The position numbers were made by a program, and so were the translations under genes. This document shows, in pieces, positions 14,288-22,388 of a stretch of DNA of 64,000 nt. Each line of letters opens with the position of its first letter. Within the stretch, counting starts at the first letter, position 1. The notes beneath the pieces are model-generated. The model did not search any database. It was not told the DNA's origin and was given only the letters and a program-made list of their open reading frames with translations. Source of the stretch: Chitinophagales bacterium (GTDB taxonomy: Bacteria; Bacteroidota; Bacteroidia; Chitinophagales; Chitinophagaceae); the NCBI GenBank assembly GCA_021323755.1, contig JAJPKJ010000064.1:1-64000 (forward strand). Reading direction: 5' to 3'.

Positions 14288-15385
14288 ATGAAGATCACAC
14301 AAACAGAAATCTATAAATTCAGTATTCCGATGCATCCATTCACGATTGCAACGGGAACGATGCATTTTGCGCAAAATATTTTTATTCGTGTTCATACTGA
14401 TGCCGGATATTATGGAGTAGGAGAGTGCTCGGCTTTTCCAATGATCGTTGGTGAAACACAATCTACCTGCTTTGAGATGGCAAAAGATTTTGCAGCGCTT
14501 TGGAAAAATAAGAACGCTATTTCCATTGAAGAACGCATGAATGAATTGAATGGGTTTACCGCCTTCAATCCCACAATAAAAAGCGCCTTCGATATGGCGT
14601 TGTTTGATATTGCTTCAAAAAAGGCAGATCAACCATTGTATAAATTTTTAGGGGGAAGAAAAAAAGAGATAGAAACTGATTTAACGATTGGTATTGATAC
14701 GCCGCATAAAATGGCGCAGCAGTCCATTGAATTTAAGAAGAAAGGAGTAAGGATAATTAAAATAAAACTTGGGAAAAATGGACAGGAAGATATTGAAAGA
14801 GTAAAACAAATTCGTCACGCGGTCGGTATGGAAATGAACTTACGCATTGACGCAAATCAAGGCTGGGACTATGATACGGCCAAAAGCGTCTTGGCGGAGA
14901 TCTCAACATTCAACATCCAGTTCTGCGAACAACCGTTGCGCCGTTGGGATGATGATAAACTTCCCGAATTAAGAAAAAATTCACCAATAAAAATAATGGC
15001 TGACGAAAGTGTTTTCGATCACTATGACGCGCAAAGATTGATAAAAGCGAATGCCTGCGATTATGTGAACATCAAGTTTGCAAAATCTGGTGGAATATCA
15101 GAAGCTGAAAAAATCAATTCAGTTTGTATGCAAAATAATATTCCGTGCATGATGGGGGGAATGTTGGAAAGCCGGGTTGCCTTAACCGCTTTTGTTCATT
15201 TTGCATTGGCCCATGATAATATTATTTTTTACGACATGGACACCTGCATGCTTGGTCATAAAATTGATCCGGTTGTTGGCGGAGTAAAATATAATGGCTA
15301 TTTTATTGAAGTGCCCGATGACCCCGGAATTGGTGCTGATGCCGAGCATGTGTTTTTGCAAAGCTGCGAAAAGATTATAATCTAA
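14288..15385 (+). CDS. L-Ala-D/L-Glu-type dipeptide epimerase (enolase superfamily)
   Basis: 365 residues from the ATG at 14288. The catalytic set of the muconate-lactonizing/dipeptide-epimerase group is complete: K158-x-K160 (IKIKLG), metal ligands D188 (RIDANQ), E214 (CEQPL) and D239 (MADES), and the second-face base K266 (IKFAKSGG). A DxD motif (YDMDT, residues 316-318) matches the one that binds the dipeptide amino terminus in this subgroup. It epimerises the second residue of a dipeptide, usually in murein peptide recycling. It lies 44 bp after the D-aminoacylase-like gene, likely in one operon. The exact dipeptide preference cannot be read. Confidence 0.88.
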   Translation: MKITQTEIYKFSIPMHPFTIATGTMHFAQNIFIRVHTDAGYYGVGECSAFPMIVGETQSTCFEMAKDFAALWKNKNAISIEERMNELNGFTAFNPTIKSAFDMALFDIASKKADQPLYKFLGGRKKEIETDLTIGIDTPHKMAQQSIEFKKKGVRIIKIKLGKNGQEDIERVKQIRHAVGMEMNLRIDANQGWDYDTAKSVLAEISTFNIQFCEQPLRRWDDDKLPELRKNSPIKIMADESVFDHYDAQRLIKANACDYVNIKFAKSGGISEAEKINSVCMQNNIPCMMGGMLESRVALTAFVHFALAHDNIIFYDMDTCMLGHKIDPVVGGVKYNGYFIEVPDDPGIGADAEHVFLQSCEKIII

Positions 15386-15392
15386 ATAAAAA

Positions 15393-15422
15393 AGGGAACT
15401 ACAGGGTTCCCTCTTATTTTTT
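15393..15422. terminator. Bidirectional terminator between convergent genes
   Basis: AGGGAAC and GTTCCCT form a 7-bp stem with a 6-base loop. A T-rich tail follows on the plus strand (CTTATTTTTT) and on the minus strand (TTTTTTATTT), serving the epimerase and the WXXGXW lipoprotein. Confidence 0.75.
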
Positions 15423-15434
15423 AGGTTTTTAATT

Positions 15435-15716
15435 TTACCAATGTCCACGGCGCCATCTATAGCCTCTTGCGCCATGTTCCCAACGCCCCGTTGTCCATGA
15501 CCTTCCCCCACGCCCGCGAGCCCAGTGACCGGCATGCCATACATAAGCACCGCCGCTCCAGGTCCAATCCCCGCCGATCCAGATATAATCCGGCCCAGGC
15601 GCCACGCCTTGAACGTCGACAACATCTGCAGGTTGAGAATCAACATAACCGGCCGCGCATCCTGAAAAAACGATCATTGAACAAATGATCAATGCCGATA
15701 AAACATATTTTTTCAT
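15435..15716 (-). CDS. WXXGXW-repeat lipoprotein
   Basis: 93 residues. A lipoprotein signal with lipobox FSGC ends at Cys20. The mature part carries four W-x-x-G-x-W units (WIGGDW, WHAGHW, WTTGRW, WRRGHW), matching the BcpO-related WXXGXW repeat family. These are short outer-envelope lipoproteins of unknown role. The C-terminus is rich in Arg, Gly and Trp. A sigma-54-like promoter overlapping a 12-bp inverted repeat lies upstream, close to the sigma-54 activator gene. Confidence 0.8.
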   Translation of the reverse strand: MKKYVLSALIICSMIVFSGCAAGYVDSQPADVVDVQGVAPGPDYIWIGGDWTWSGGAYVWHAGHWARGRGGRSWTTGRWEHGARGYRWRRGHW

Positions 15717-15758
15717 GATTGATATTTTTTTTGTTTACGATTATTATTTCTATCAAAA

Positions 15759-15808
15759 TAAAACCAACATCGTGCCATCGCTATAACACAAACATAATGT
15801 TGGTTTTA
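15759..15808. repeat. Perfect 12-bp inverted repeat around the sigma-54-like site
   Basis: TAAAACCAACAT (15759-15770) and ATGTTGGTTTTA (15797-15808) are exact inverses, 26 bp apart. One arm overlaps the -12 region of the candidate promoter. It could be a regulator site or an mRNA or DNA hairpin. Confidence 0.6.
15763..15777 (-). promoter_or_regulatory. Candidate sigma-54 promoter of the WXXGXW lipoprotein
   Basis: The minus strand reads TGGCACGATGTTGGT. The -24 half (TGGCACG) is perfect. In the -12 half the conserved G is at the right spacing, but the full TTGC is not matched. The expected start site is about 35 bases before the ATG at 15716. Confidence 0.5.
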
Positions 15809-15944
15809 CGTTATTTCTGACCAAAAAATTATCCTTGGGGGAACTTAAAATGTTGCATTACTTCCACAAAATAAAATGTGAAAATTTTATATTCGGTTAT
15901 GCATATCCGATAGTAAGAATTGAATTAAGCTGGTTTTTTTGTCG

Positions 15945-17351
15945 TTAATCCAACTGATAAGCTTTGATCTTATTGTATAATGTCTTTCGATCTATTTTTA
16001 AAATTTCAGCGGCTTTTGTCTTATTGAAATTCACTTGTTTGAGTACGTTCATGATAACGTTATATTCTGCCTGCGCAGCGCTATTCTTAAGATCGGGTTC
16101 TTTTGCCACACTAGTATTAGTATGATTGGTTTCCATTGTATAATTCAGGTCGGATTCGTGCTTATGGATTGTGTTGTTGATTATTTCTGCAGGCAGTACC
16201 GAATGATGCACTTTGCCTGATAATGTTAACAGGGCCGCACGACGAATAACATTCCTGAATTCTCGCAAGTTACCTGGCCATGAATAATTCAAAAATATCT
16301 GCATCACATCATCTTCAAAACCTTCCACCTCCTTATTTAGTTCTCTATTCGATTTTTTAAGGAAGAAATCCGCGAACATCGGAATATCATCTCGTCTTTC
16401 ATGCAATCGGGGAAGTATAATGGAGAATTCATTAAATCGATGAAAAAGATCTTCGCGGAACCTTCCTTTACGATAAGCATCCTGCAAATTTTCATTCGAT
16501 GCTACGATAATGCGGACATCAATTTCAAGTTCTTTCACGCCGCCAACACGCTTTATCTTTCTTTCCTGAATAACGCGCAGCAGGGCCGCCTGAATTTCAT
16601 AAGAAAGATTTGCCACTTCATCCAAAAACAGCGTGCCGCCGTTTGCCAATTCAAAATGCCCTTCTTTATCTGCCAACGCGCCGGTAAATGCGCCCTTTAC
16701 ATGACCGAATAATTCACTGCCTGCAAGATCTTTCGATAATGTTCCGCAATCCATTGCTATAAATGGCTTGTCTTTGCGTAAACTTTTTTGATGGATTGTT
16801 CTGGCAATGACTTCTTTTCCTGTTCCGCTTTCGCCATATAAGATGATGCTATAGTTCGTGGGAGCCACAAGATCTATCTGATTATAAATTTCCTTTGTTA
16901 CTGGCGCAACCCCTACAAGAAACGTATCATTATCAACAAATGATTTATTTGAATGCGAAGCCTGCTTGCCTGAATTATTTTCTGCATCACCAAATTGATC
17001 CATTGCCTTGGTAATAACATTCAATACTTCATCAGGAATAAGCGGCTTGGTAATGTAATCGTATGCCCCGGCTTTAATTACATCAACTGCGGTCTTGATG
17101 TCGGAGTAACCGGTTATTATAATTACAATGATAGCAGGATTAATCGTTTTTATTTCGCTCAACACCTGGCTTCCTTCTTTATCGCCAAGCCTGAAATCAC
17201 AAAGGACTACATCAAATTTAGATTCTTTCACTTTGGCAATTCCTTTGGAGCCATTGTGCGCAACATCAACTTCAAATCCTTTTCGTTGTAAGTATCGGCT
17301 TAACAAGCCACACATATCTACATCATCATCTATAATTAAAATCCTTTTCAT
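15945..17351 (-). CDS. Sigma-54-dependent response regulator, NtrC family
   Basis: 468 residues with a receiver domain (1-120; DDD at 8-10, phosphoacceptor D52 in CDFRLGD, K102). The AAA+ sigma-54 activator domain has Walker A GESGTGKE at 173-180 and GAFTGA at 220-225, the loop that touches sigma-54. A Fis-type HTH follows at the C-terminus (NKTKAAEILKIDRKTLYNKI). The GAFTGA motif is intact, so it should open sigma-54 promoters when phosphorylated. The CHASE3 kinase at 18368 is the likely partner. Candidate targets are the sigma-54-like sites at 15763 and 17637. Confidence 0.95.
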   Translation of the reverse strand: MKRILIIDDDVDMCGLLSRYLQRKGFEVDVAHNGSKGIAKVKESKFDVVLCDFRLGDKEGSQVLSEIKTINPAIIVIIITGYSDIKTAVDVIKAGAYDYITKPLIPDEVLNVITKAMDQFGDAENNSGKQASHSNKSFVDNDTFLVGVAPVTKEIYNQIDLVAPTNYSIILYGESGTGKEVIARTIHQKSLRKDKPFIAMDCGTLSKDLAGSELFGHVKGAFTGALADKEGHFELANGGTLFLDEVANLSYEIQAALLRVIQERKIKRVGGVKELEIDVRIIVASNENLQDAYRKGRFREDLFHRFNEFSIILPRLHERRDDIPMFADFFLKKSNRELNKEVEGFEDDVMQIFLNYSWPGNLREFRNVIRRAALLTLSGKVHHSVLPAEIINNTIHKHESDLNYTMETNHTNTSVAKEPDLKNSAAQAEYNVIMNVLKQVNFNKTKAAEILKIDRKTLYNKIKAYQLD

Positions 17352-17682
17352 AAAAAATGTAGTTTAAAGTTATTTGAAAAATTCCAATCGGTAACTACAA
17401 CGCCATATTATTATTCAAACAACACTAAAAACATCTTGCCAAATTGAAAAAACAGAGGAATTGTGAAAAAAATTAACAATGTTCTGCCTAAAAGGTTTAT
17501 CGGGTATGGAATTTGTGTAGAAAATAGTCATCAATGCGGGGAATTATTTTTACGTCTGGGATTTACATTTTTGTGAAAGATTTTTTTTTAATGTTTTTCC
17601 GTACTCAATTGTGCATCACTCACGTTATAGGGTTTGTGGCAGAAAAATTGTTTGGTTAATGTGAATGTGAAAGAATATAAAA
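17352..17682. other. Regulatory region between divergent regulator genes
   Basis: No gene is seen. It holds the sigma-54-like promoter for the 17683 gene near its right end. No TAnnTTTG element is seen for the minus-strand gene. Confidence 0.5.
17637..17651 (+). promoter_or_regulatory. Candidate sigma-54 promoter of the receiver protein gene
   Basis: TGGCAGAAAAATTGT matches TGGCACGNNNNTTGC at TGGCA and TTG with correct GG-to-G spacing. The last base is T instead of C. The ATG is 32 bases downstream. Confidence 0.5.
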
Positions 17683-18081
17683 ATGTTGACTTTGCAAATA
17701 CAAGAAGAAAATAGTGTTGACAAGAAAGAAGTAAAAGTCCTAATCGTAGATGATGAATTGGACATTTGTTACCTGCTGAGCGGGGTAATGCGGCAACGTA
17801 ATTTTCGAGCCGGCTTTGTTACTTCATTATCTGATGCGAGCATCGCATTGCGCAACGACACTCCTTCATTGCTTTTTTTGGATAATCGCCTGCCCGATGG
17901 CTATGGGCTTGATTTTGTTCCTTACGTAAAGAAAAATTACCCGGATATAAAAATTGTAGTTATTACTGCGCATGATAGTATCAATGACAAAAGCCGCGCC
18001 TTTGCCGGCGGAGCAGACCTTTTTCTAGGCAAACCATTAAACCGCGAGATAGTGAATAAGGCAATTGATCAGTTGGTTTAA
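17683..18081 (+). CDS. Single-domain response regulator
   Basis: 132 residues, a receiver domain only: acidic pair at 23-24 (VDDE), phosphoacceptor D67 (FLDNRLPDG), Thr in VITAHD and Lys in FLGKPL. A leader of about 16 residues precedes the domain. There is no output domain, so it probably acts by protein contact or as a phosphate sink for the neighbouring kinase. An upstream sigma-54-like site suggests it is induced by the NtrC-type regulator encoded divergently. Confidence 0.92.
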   Translation: MLTLQIQEENSVDKKEVKVLIVDDELDICYLLSGVMRQRNFRAGFVTSLSDASIALRNDTPSLLFLDNRLPDGYGLDFVPYVKKNYPDIKIVVITAHDSINDKSRAFAGGADLFLGKPLNREIVNKAIDQLV

Positions 18082-18181
18082 CGGTTATTCAAATTGATTC
18101 CGATTACCCGAAATGTTTTTTATTGATTCGCGCCCGCAATTTTGGAGATCATTTGCTTTAGAACTCTTAAAATAAACAACT

Positions 18182-18331
18182 ATGGGAAATTTACTCTATC
18201 TGATCGCCGTGATTTTGATAATAGCCTGGTTAATCGGTTTTTTAGGATATCATGCCGGCGGCATCATTCACGTTTTGTTGGTCATCGCCGTAATCGCCAT
18301 ATTACTGCGCATTATCCGCGGCGCCAGTTGA
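18182..18331 (+). CDS. lmo0937-family small membrane protein, 49 residues
   Basis: The short ORF reads MGNLLYLIAVILIIAWLIGF, then LGYHAGGIIH and a second hydrophobic helix ending in RIIRGAS. Two membrane helices with the GYHAGG turn match the lmo0937 family of small stress-associated membrane proteins of unknown function. It sits 100 bp after the receiver gene in the sigma-54 locus and may share its regulation. Confidence 0.75.
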   Translation: MGNLLYLIAVILIIAWLIGFLGYHAGGIIHVLLVIAVIAILLRIIRGAS

Positions 18332-18367
18332 TTTGATCGATAAATCATATCGCTATTAATGCTTTTG

Positions 18368-19786
18368 CTAACCATAATTGAGCGTGATGGTGAACGTTGT
18401 TCCAACACCTACTTCGCTTTCCGCACTGATTTGTCCGTTATGGGTAAAGATGATGTTTTGGGTATTGGTGAGCCCCAGCCCGGTTCCTTTTGATTTATTG
18501 GTAAAATAAGGTTCAAATAGTTTTGACATGGATTCTTTATCAATGCCGGAGCCATTGTCAGAAATTTTTACGATGCACTTATTGTTTTCATGAAGCGTTA
18601 TTAACGTCAGCACCCCTTTATCATGTTCCATAGATTCTACCGCATTGACAATAATATTTAAAAATGCGATCTTGATTTTTTCCTTATCTACCAAAATGTC
18701 GCATATATCTTGTGCATATTGTTTGTTTATAGAGATGTTGTATAATTGAATTCTGTCTTTCGCGAGTTCCAGGGTCTCATCCAAAATATCATTGACCGAA
18801 ATTCTTTCAGCACTCAATTCTGTTGTCTTTGTGGAATCAAGAAGATCTGTAATGAGTTGATTAATGCGATTACTGTTGCGATGGATCATCTCCAGCATAT
18901 TTGTCGTGTCGCTGTTATTATTGCCGTTTAATTCGATCTTTATCTGGTCTGCAGCAAGATTTATATTAGTGAGCGGGTTTCTCACCTCGTGAGCGATCGT
19001 TCTTGCAATTCTTCCGGTTACAGCAAATTTTTCCATACTGCGCATTTGTATCAGCTCTTTATTCGCAGAAGCCAGCTCGTCAATTCTTTGTTTCAATTGT
19101 TCCTGGTAGACATTCACTTTTTCATCAGCTTTTCTTCTCGCTCTGTTTTCTTTAGCATAAGTGTAAAATCCGTAAACAACAAGAAAGAAAGCGAGTAGAA
19201 GAGAAGCCATGATGATGTTGTTCATAATGTGAAACTGCGCATTCATCTGTTCTTTTCTTGTTTTCAACAATCCTTCTTCAGAGATTTCAATTTCTTTTCC
19301 AATCAATTTAATTCTTTCCATAATGACATGACCGAAATAAGCCTGTATCTTAATGCTATCGTTAATCTCAAAATTTCTATTGGAATAATAATCCATAGAG
19401 GAATTAAAAATCTGAAATTTTTTTTCAATCAGCTGATTGATGGTGTTCAGTCTTTGTTGTTGTTGCGGATTATCAATTGTTTCTCTTTTCAGTGCCGAAA
19501 AAAACGAATCCGTTAAGAACTTGCTTTGCTGATATGGTCCCAGAAGCGATGAATCTTTTACAACAATATATCCGCGAAATGCTGACTCTGCATCTTTTAT
19601 TGATGATAATAATCTTTCTGTATTAATAAGTACGCGATGCGTGTGATTCACGAGTTTTGATTCATTCAAAAAATCGTGATTTGCATAAATGGTGAGAAGA
19701 TAGGAGATCAATAATAAAAAGAAGGCGGTTATGTAGCCGATCCTCACCCGAATATCCGAGGCAAATTTCTTAATAGCTGTCTTCAT
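18368..19786 (-). CDS. CHASE3-domain sensor histidine kinase
   Basis: 472 residues. TM1 lies at about 16-35 and TM2 at about 189-208. The periplasmic part between them has CHASE3 features (ERLLSSIKDAESAFRGYIVV). A coiled-coil linker is followed by HisKA with H266 in HEVRNPLTN and an HATPase domain with DNGSGID and KGTGLGL. It should sense an extracellular cue and phosphorylate the NtrC-type regulator and/or the lone receiver nearby. Pairing is inferred from proximity. Confidence 0.93.
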   Translation of the reverse strand: MKTAIKKFASDIRVRIGYITAFFLLLISYLLTIYANHDFLNESKLVNHTHRVLINTERLLSSIKDAESAFRGYIVVKDSSLLGPYQQSKFLTDSFFSALKRETIDNPQQQQRLNTINQLIEKKFQIFNSSMDYYSNRNFEINDSIKIQAYFGHVIMERIKLIGKEIEISEEGLLKTRKEQMNAQFHIMNNIIMASLLLAFFLVVYGFYTYAKENRARRKADEKVNVYQEQLKQRIDELASANKELIQMRSMEKFAVTGRIARTIAHEVRNPLTNINLAADQIKIELNGNNNSDTTNMLEMIHRNSNRINQLITDLLDSTKTTELSAERISVNDILDETLELAKDRIQLYNISINKQYAQDICDILVDKEKIKIAFLNIIVNAVESMEHDKGVLTLITLHENNKCIVKISDNGSGIDKESMSKLFEPYFTNKSKGTGLGLTNTQNIIFTHNGQISAESEVGVGTTFTITLNYG

Positions 19787-20000
19787 GCTTTATTAATTAG
19801 AACAATTACCTGCAAATTGTGGACTAATTTTCACGTTTGGCGAAAACATTCCTCAGTTTTTGCCTAAAAAATAGTGAATTACTCCGAAAATACAGGGAAA
19901 AACAGACTGGTATGACAATTGTAATTATTTATTTGAAACCACGAAAAAGAGAATTGTGCAGAAAGAAGAAAAGTAGTCAGGCAAAGGCTATGCAGAAGCA

Positions 20001-20147
20001 TTAATGTTTCAGATGCTTACCTCCTTTTTTAAAAATTTTGATCGTACTCTTCAGCATAAATAAAATATCGCTCAATAAATAGTAGGTTTCGGTTTTAGGG
20101 TTTAAAAGGATGCTATCCGGGCATCCTTTTTTTATTTGTGTAATCAT
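20001..20147 (-). CDS. Possible 48-residue small protein
   Basis: The frame reads MITQIKKGCPDSILLNPKTE, then TYYLLSDILFMLKSTIKIF and a basic tail (KKGGKHLKH). Composition is plausible for a real peptide or the remnant of a larger protein's C-terminus, since a hydrophobic-amphipathic helix followed by Lys/His looks purposeful. It starts 41 bp below the stop of the glycosyltransferase gene. The 10-bp hairpin at 20104-20130 lies inside it, which argues against it. Confidence 0.25.
   Translation of the reverse strand: MITQIKKGCPDSILLNPKTETYYLLSDILFMLKSTIKIFKKGGKHLKH
20104..20133. terminator. Terminator-like hairpin after the glycosyltransferase gene
   Basis: AAAAGGATGC (20104-20113) and GCATCCTTTT (20121-20130) form a perfect 10-bp stem with a 7-base loop and further Ts on the plus strand. 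On the minus strand it could end the glycosyltransferase transcript, whose stop is at 20188. Confidence 0.5.
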
Positions 20148-20187
20148 GAAATATTTTTAAAAGGGATAGAAAACAATAAAGATTGAA

Positions 20188-21333
20188 TCAGCTGAACATT
20201 TCTGCGTACTGTTTCTTATAATTATTGGTGACCGATAATTTCCCTGCAAAATCCAGGGCGGAAGCAGACCATTGGGTAAATTCTTCCTGAACCATAGCCG
20301 CGGCATTATTTAAAGCACAAACAAATTCATGGTGATGGTTTAAGGGAAGATCCCATCCTATTTTTGCCTGTAAGAGATTATGCCATGGCGTTTTATCAGT
20401 AATGATTACCGGCCGTCCGGCGCAAAATGATTCTATTATTGAATAACCATAATTTTCCCCCAGGGTAGGTAAAATCATGAAATGATTTTCGAACAAATAA
20501 TTTTTTATTTTTTCATTTGATACTTCACCGACAAAAGAAACTATAATATTCTCCGGCAAGGACAAGGTAAGTTTTCGGCAATATTGATAATAAGATTTGT
20601 CTTCGATCGGGCCAACAACAGTCAGTTCAATTTTTTGTGTAAGCTTTTTTACACATTCAATGATAAAATGCAGGTTTTTTACAGGATGAATTCTGCCTAT
20701 AAAAACCAATTTCAGTTCGCCCGATTTTTTGTTTAATGGTAAAATATTTTCTTCCGGAGTTGGTGGAATGTCTTGGATCAGGTCAATATTCTCAACATCA
20801 CCAAAAATTTTTCGGATGTCTTGTTTTTCCTGTTCATCAGTTGCGTGGAAACCAATACCACTGCTTATTTTAAATAGCTTCAACGTCTGTAAAAAAACTT
20901 TCTTCTTTGCCGGTTTGAACTGGAGCGCGCTTTCTTTGAGCATTCCTCTTGGAGATAAAATAATTCTTGAATTTATGGATCCGCAACGCCGCATTAATAA
21001 AGGGTAGATGGTGAAGTACAATGAGTACATGCTGTTCAGGTAAACATAGTCCGGATTTATTTGACGTAGCTGTTTTGCGATTTTAAACCAGGTTAATTTT
21101 TCAGACGACGCGTAATATACTTTTACATTTTTAGAAAAATCAATCCATTGGTTGGAAGTAATGGTTGCATAAGATGATGAACTGTTATGATCCCTGTCTG
21201 AAGTGAATATATAAACATCATATTCTTCTTTCAATAACATGGCTAGATTATGACAGGCGCGTATTGGTCCGCCGGCTTTAAAACCAGGATAAAACCATTG
21301 GGTCATGATCAAAATCGACTTTCTACTCTGCAT
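20188..21333 (-). CDS. Glycosyltransferase, GT4-like
   Basis: 381 residues, GT-B fold. The N-terminal domain has MTQWFYPGFKAGGPIRACHN. The C-terminal donor domain has VFIGRIHPVKNL and the E-x7-E pattern (ENYGYSIIE) before FCAGRPVI. No signal or membrane segments, so it is cytoplasmic. It transfers an activated sugar in surface-polysaccharide or glycolipid assembly; donor and acceptor cannot be read. It stands alone, not in a visible polysaccharide cluster. Confidence 0.9.
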   Translation of the reverse strand: MQSRKSILIMTQWFYPGFKAGGPIRACHNLAMLLKEEYDVYIFTSDRDHNSSSSYATITSNQWIDFSKNVKVYYASSEKLTWFKIAKQLRQINPDYVYLNSMYSLYFTIYPLLMRRCGSINSRIILSPRGMLKESALQFKPAKKKVFLQTLKLFKISSGIGFHATDEQEKQDIRKIFGDVENIDLIQDIPPTPEENILPLNKKSGELKLVFIGRIHPVKNLHFIIECVKKLTQKIELTVVGPIEDKSYYQYCRKLTLSLPENIIVSFVGEVSNEKIKNYLFENHFMILPTLGENYGYSIIESFCAGRPVIITDKTPWHNLLQAKIGWDLPLNHHHEFVCALNNAAAMVQEEFTQWSASALDFAGKLSVTNNYKKQYAEMFS

Positions 21334-21439
21334 ATTCTTAATACAAAGATTTTTTTATGCTGCTGATTTGCAGTGTACATAATATGCACAGTATGTGAAT
21401 AAAGAAGGGTGGAGGAGGGAAGTAAAGAAGGAACGGGAC

Positions 21440-22384
21440 CTACTTTATTATACAATAGCAGTAGCGGAATAACTTTCCCTGGAAATCGAAAGGGGTGGTG
21501 GCTTTGGTAATGTCTTTAACAGAACTCGCCGCTATAATTTCTTTATCGAGAATAAATTTGCGGTAGTTAGTGCTGAAATAAAGCACTGCCGATGGTTTCA
21601 TGGATCTCAATGCCCGGTTAATAAGTGTTGCGTGGTCCCGTTGAATGTCTAGGAAATCTTTCATTCTTTTGCTGTTGCTGAAAGTTGGCGGATCCATAAT
21701 CACCATGTCAAAAAAATCTTTCGGCAATTCATTAAGATATTCTTTTACATCAGCATGAACAAAATGATGTTTTTTTTCATCGAGCAAATTATTTAGGACC
21801 ATGTTTTCTTTTGCCCAATTAAGGTATGTTTTGGAAAGGTCAACGGAAGTGACGGTTGCTGCGCCTCCGGCTGCTGCATAAACAGAGAATGATCCGCTAT
21901 AGCAAAATAGATTCAGCACATTTTTATTTTGCGATTCGCTTCTTACCATGCTCCTTGTTATGCGATGGTCTAAAAATAAACCGGTGTCAAGGTAATCCGT
22001 GAGGTTTATTTTGAATTTTAAGTCAGCTTCATTCACTACAAAAAATTCCTGCTCCGCATTCAGTTTTTCATATTGATCAAGCCTGTTCGTTTTTCTTTTT
22101 CTTTCGCGTAAATAGATTTTTCCTGGTGAAACTCCTGTTATGTCACTTATTATCTGTAAACATTGCTTCAACCAAATTTCATGTTCTTCATCACTCATTT
22201 TGTGATGTCTTCTGTATTCGGCGAGATAGATTTTGTCCTCATACAATTCGATACAAAAAGGGAATTCAGGCAGGTCATGATCATATATACGATAACAGGA
22301 AATATTTTGTCGTTTCGCCTGTTTATTAATATGACGAAAGACTTTTGCCAGCCGGTTACGAAACATGGAAAATTTTTCCTGCAT
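21440..22384 (-). CDS. Class I SAM-dependent methyltransferase, RlmK-like
   Basis: 314 residues. The SAM-binding motif is VLNLFCYSGSFSVYAAAGGA with the acidic partner SVDLS, and the catalytic-region motif is IMDPPTFSNSKRM. This layout matches the RlmK (C-terminal half of RlmKL) and RlmI group that methylates 23S rRNA; RlmK makes m7G2069 in E. coli. The N-terminal 120 residues form a small domain of the same family. It starts 4 bp after the MFS gene, so they share a transcript. Confidence 0.85.
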   Translation of the reverse strand: MQEKFSMFRNRLAKVFRHINKQAKRQNISCYRIYDHDLPEFPFCIELYEDKIYLAEYRRHHKMSDEEHEIWLKQCLQIISDITGVSPGKIYLRERKRKTNRLDQYEKLNAEQEFFVVNEADLKFKINLTDYLDTGLFLDHRITRSMVRSESQNKNVLNLFCYSGSFSVYAAAGGAATVTSVDLSKTYLNWAKENMVLNNLLDEKKHHFVHADVKEYLNELPKDFFDMVIMDPPTFSNSKRMKDFLDIQRDHATLINRALRSMKPSAVLYFSTNYRKFILDKEIIAASSVKDITKATTPFDFQGKLFRYCYCIIK

Positions 22385-22388
22385 TATT

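Larger units (their letters stand above)
19787..20187. other. Intergenic stretch with a possible small ORF and hairpin
   Basis: No full-size gene lies here. It contains a 48-codon minus-strand ORF (20001-20147) that conflicts with a strong hairpin at 20104-20130. The rest shows no signal. Confidence 0.4.

Noticed and set aside
18130-18180. A TTGG...TTGC pair upstream of the lmo0937-like gene as a sigma-54 site
   Set aside because: The GG-to-GC spacing is one base short of the strict 10 bases.
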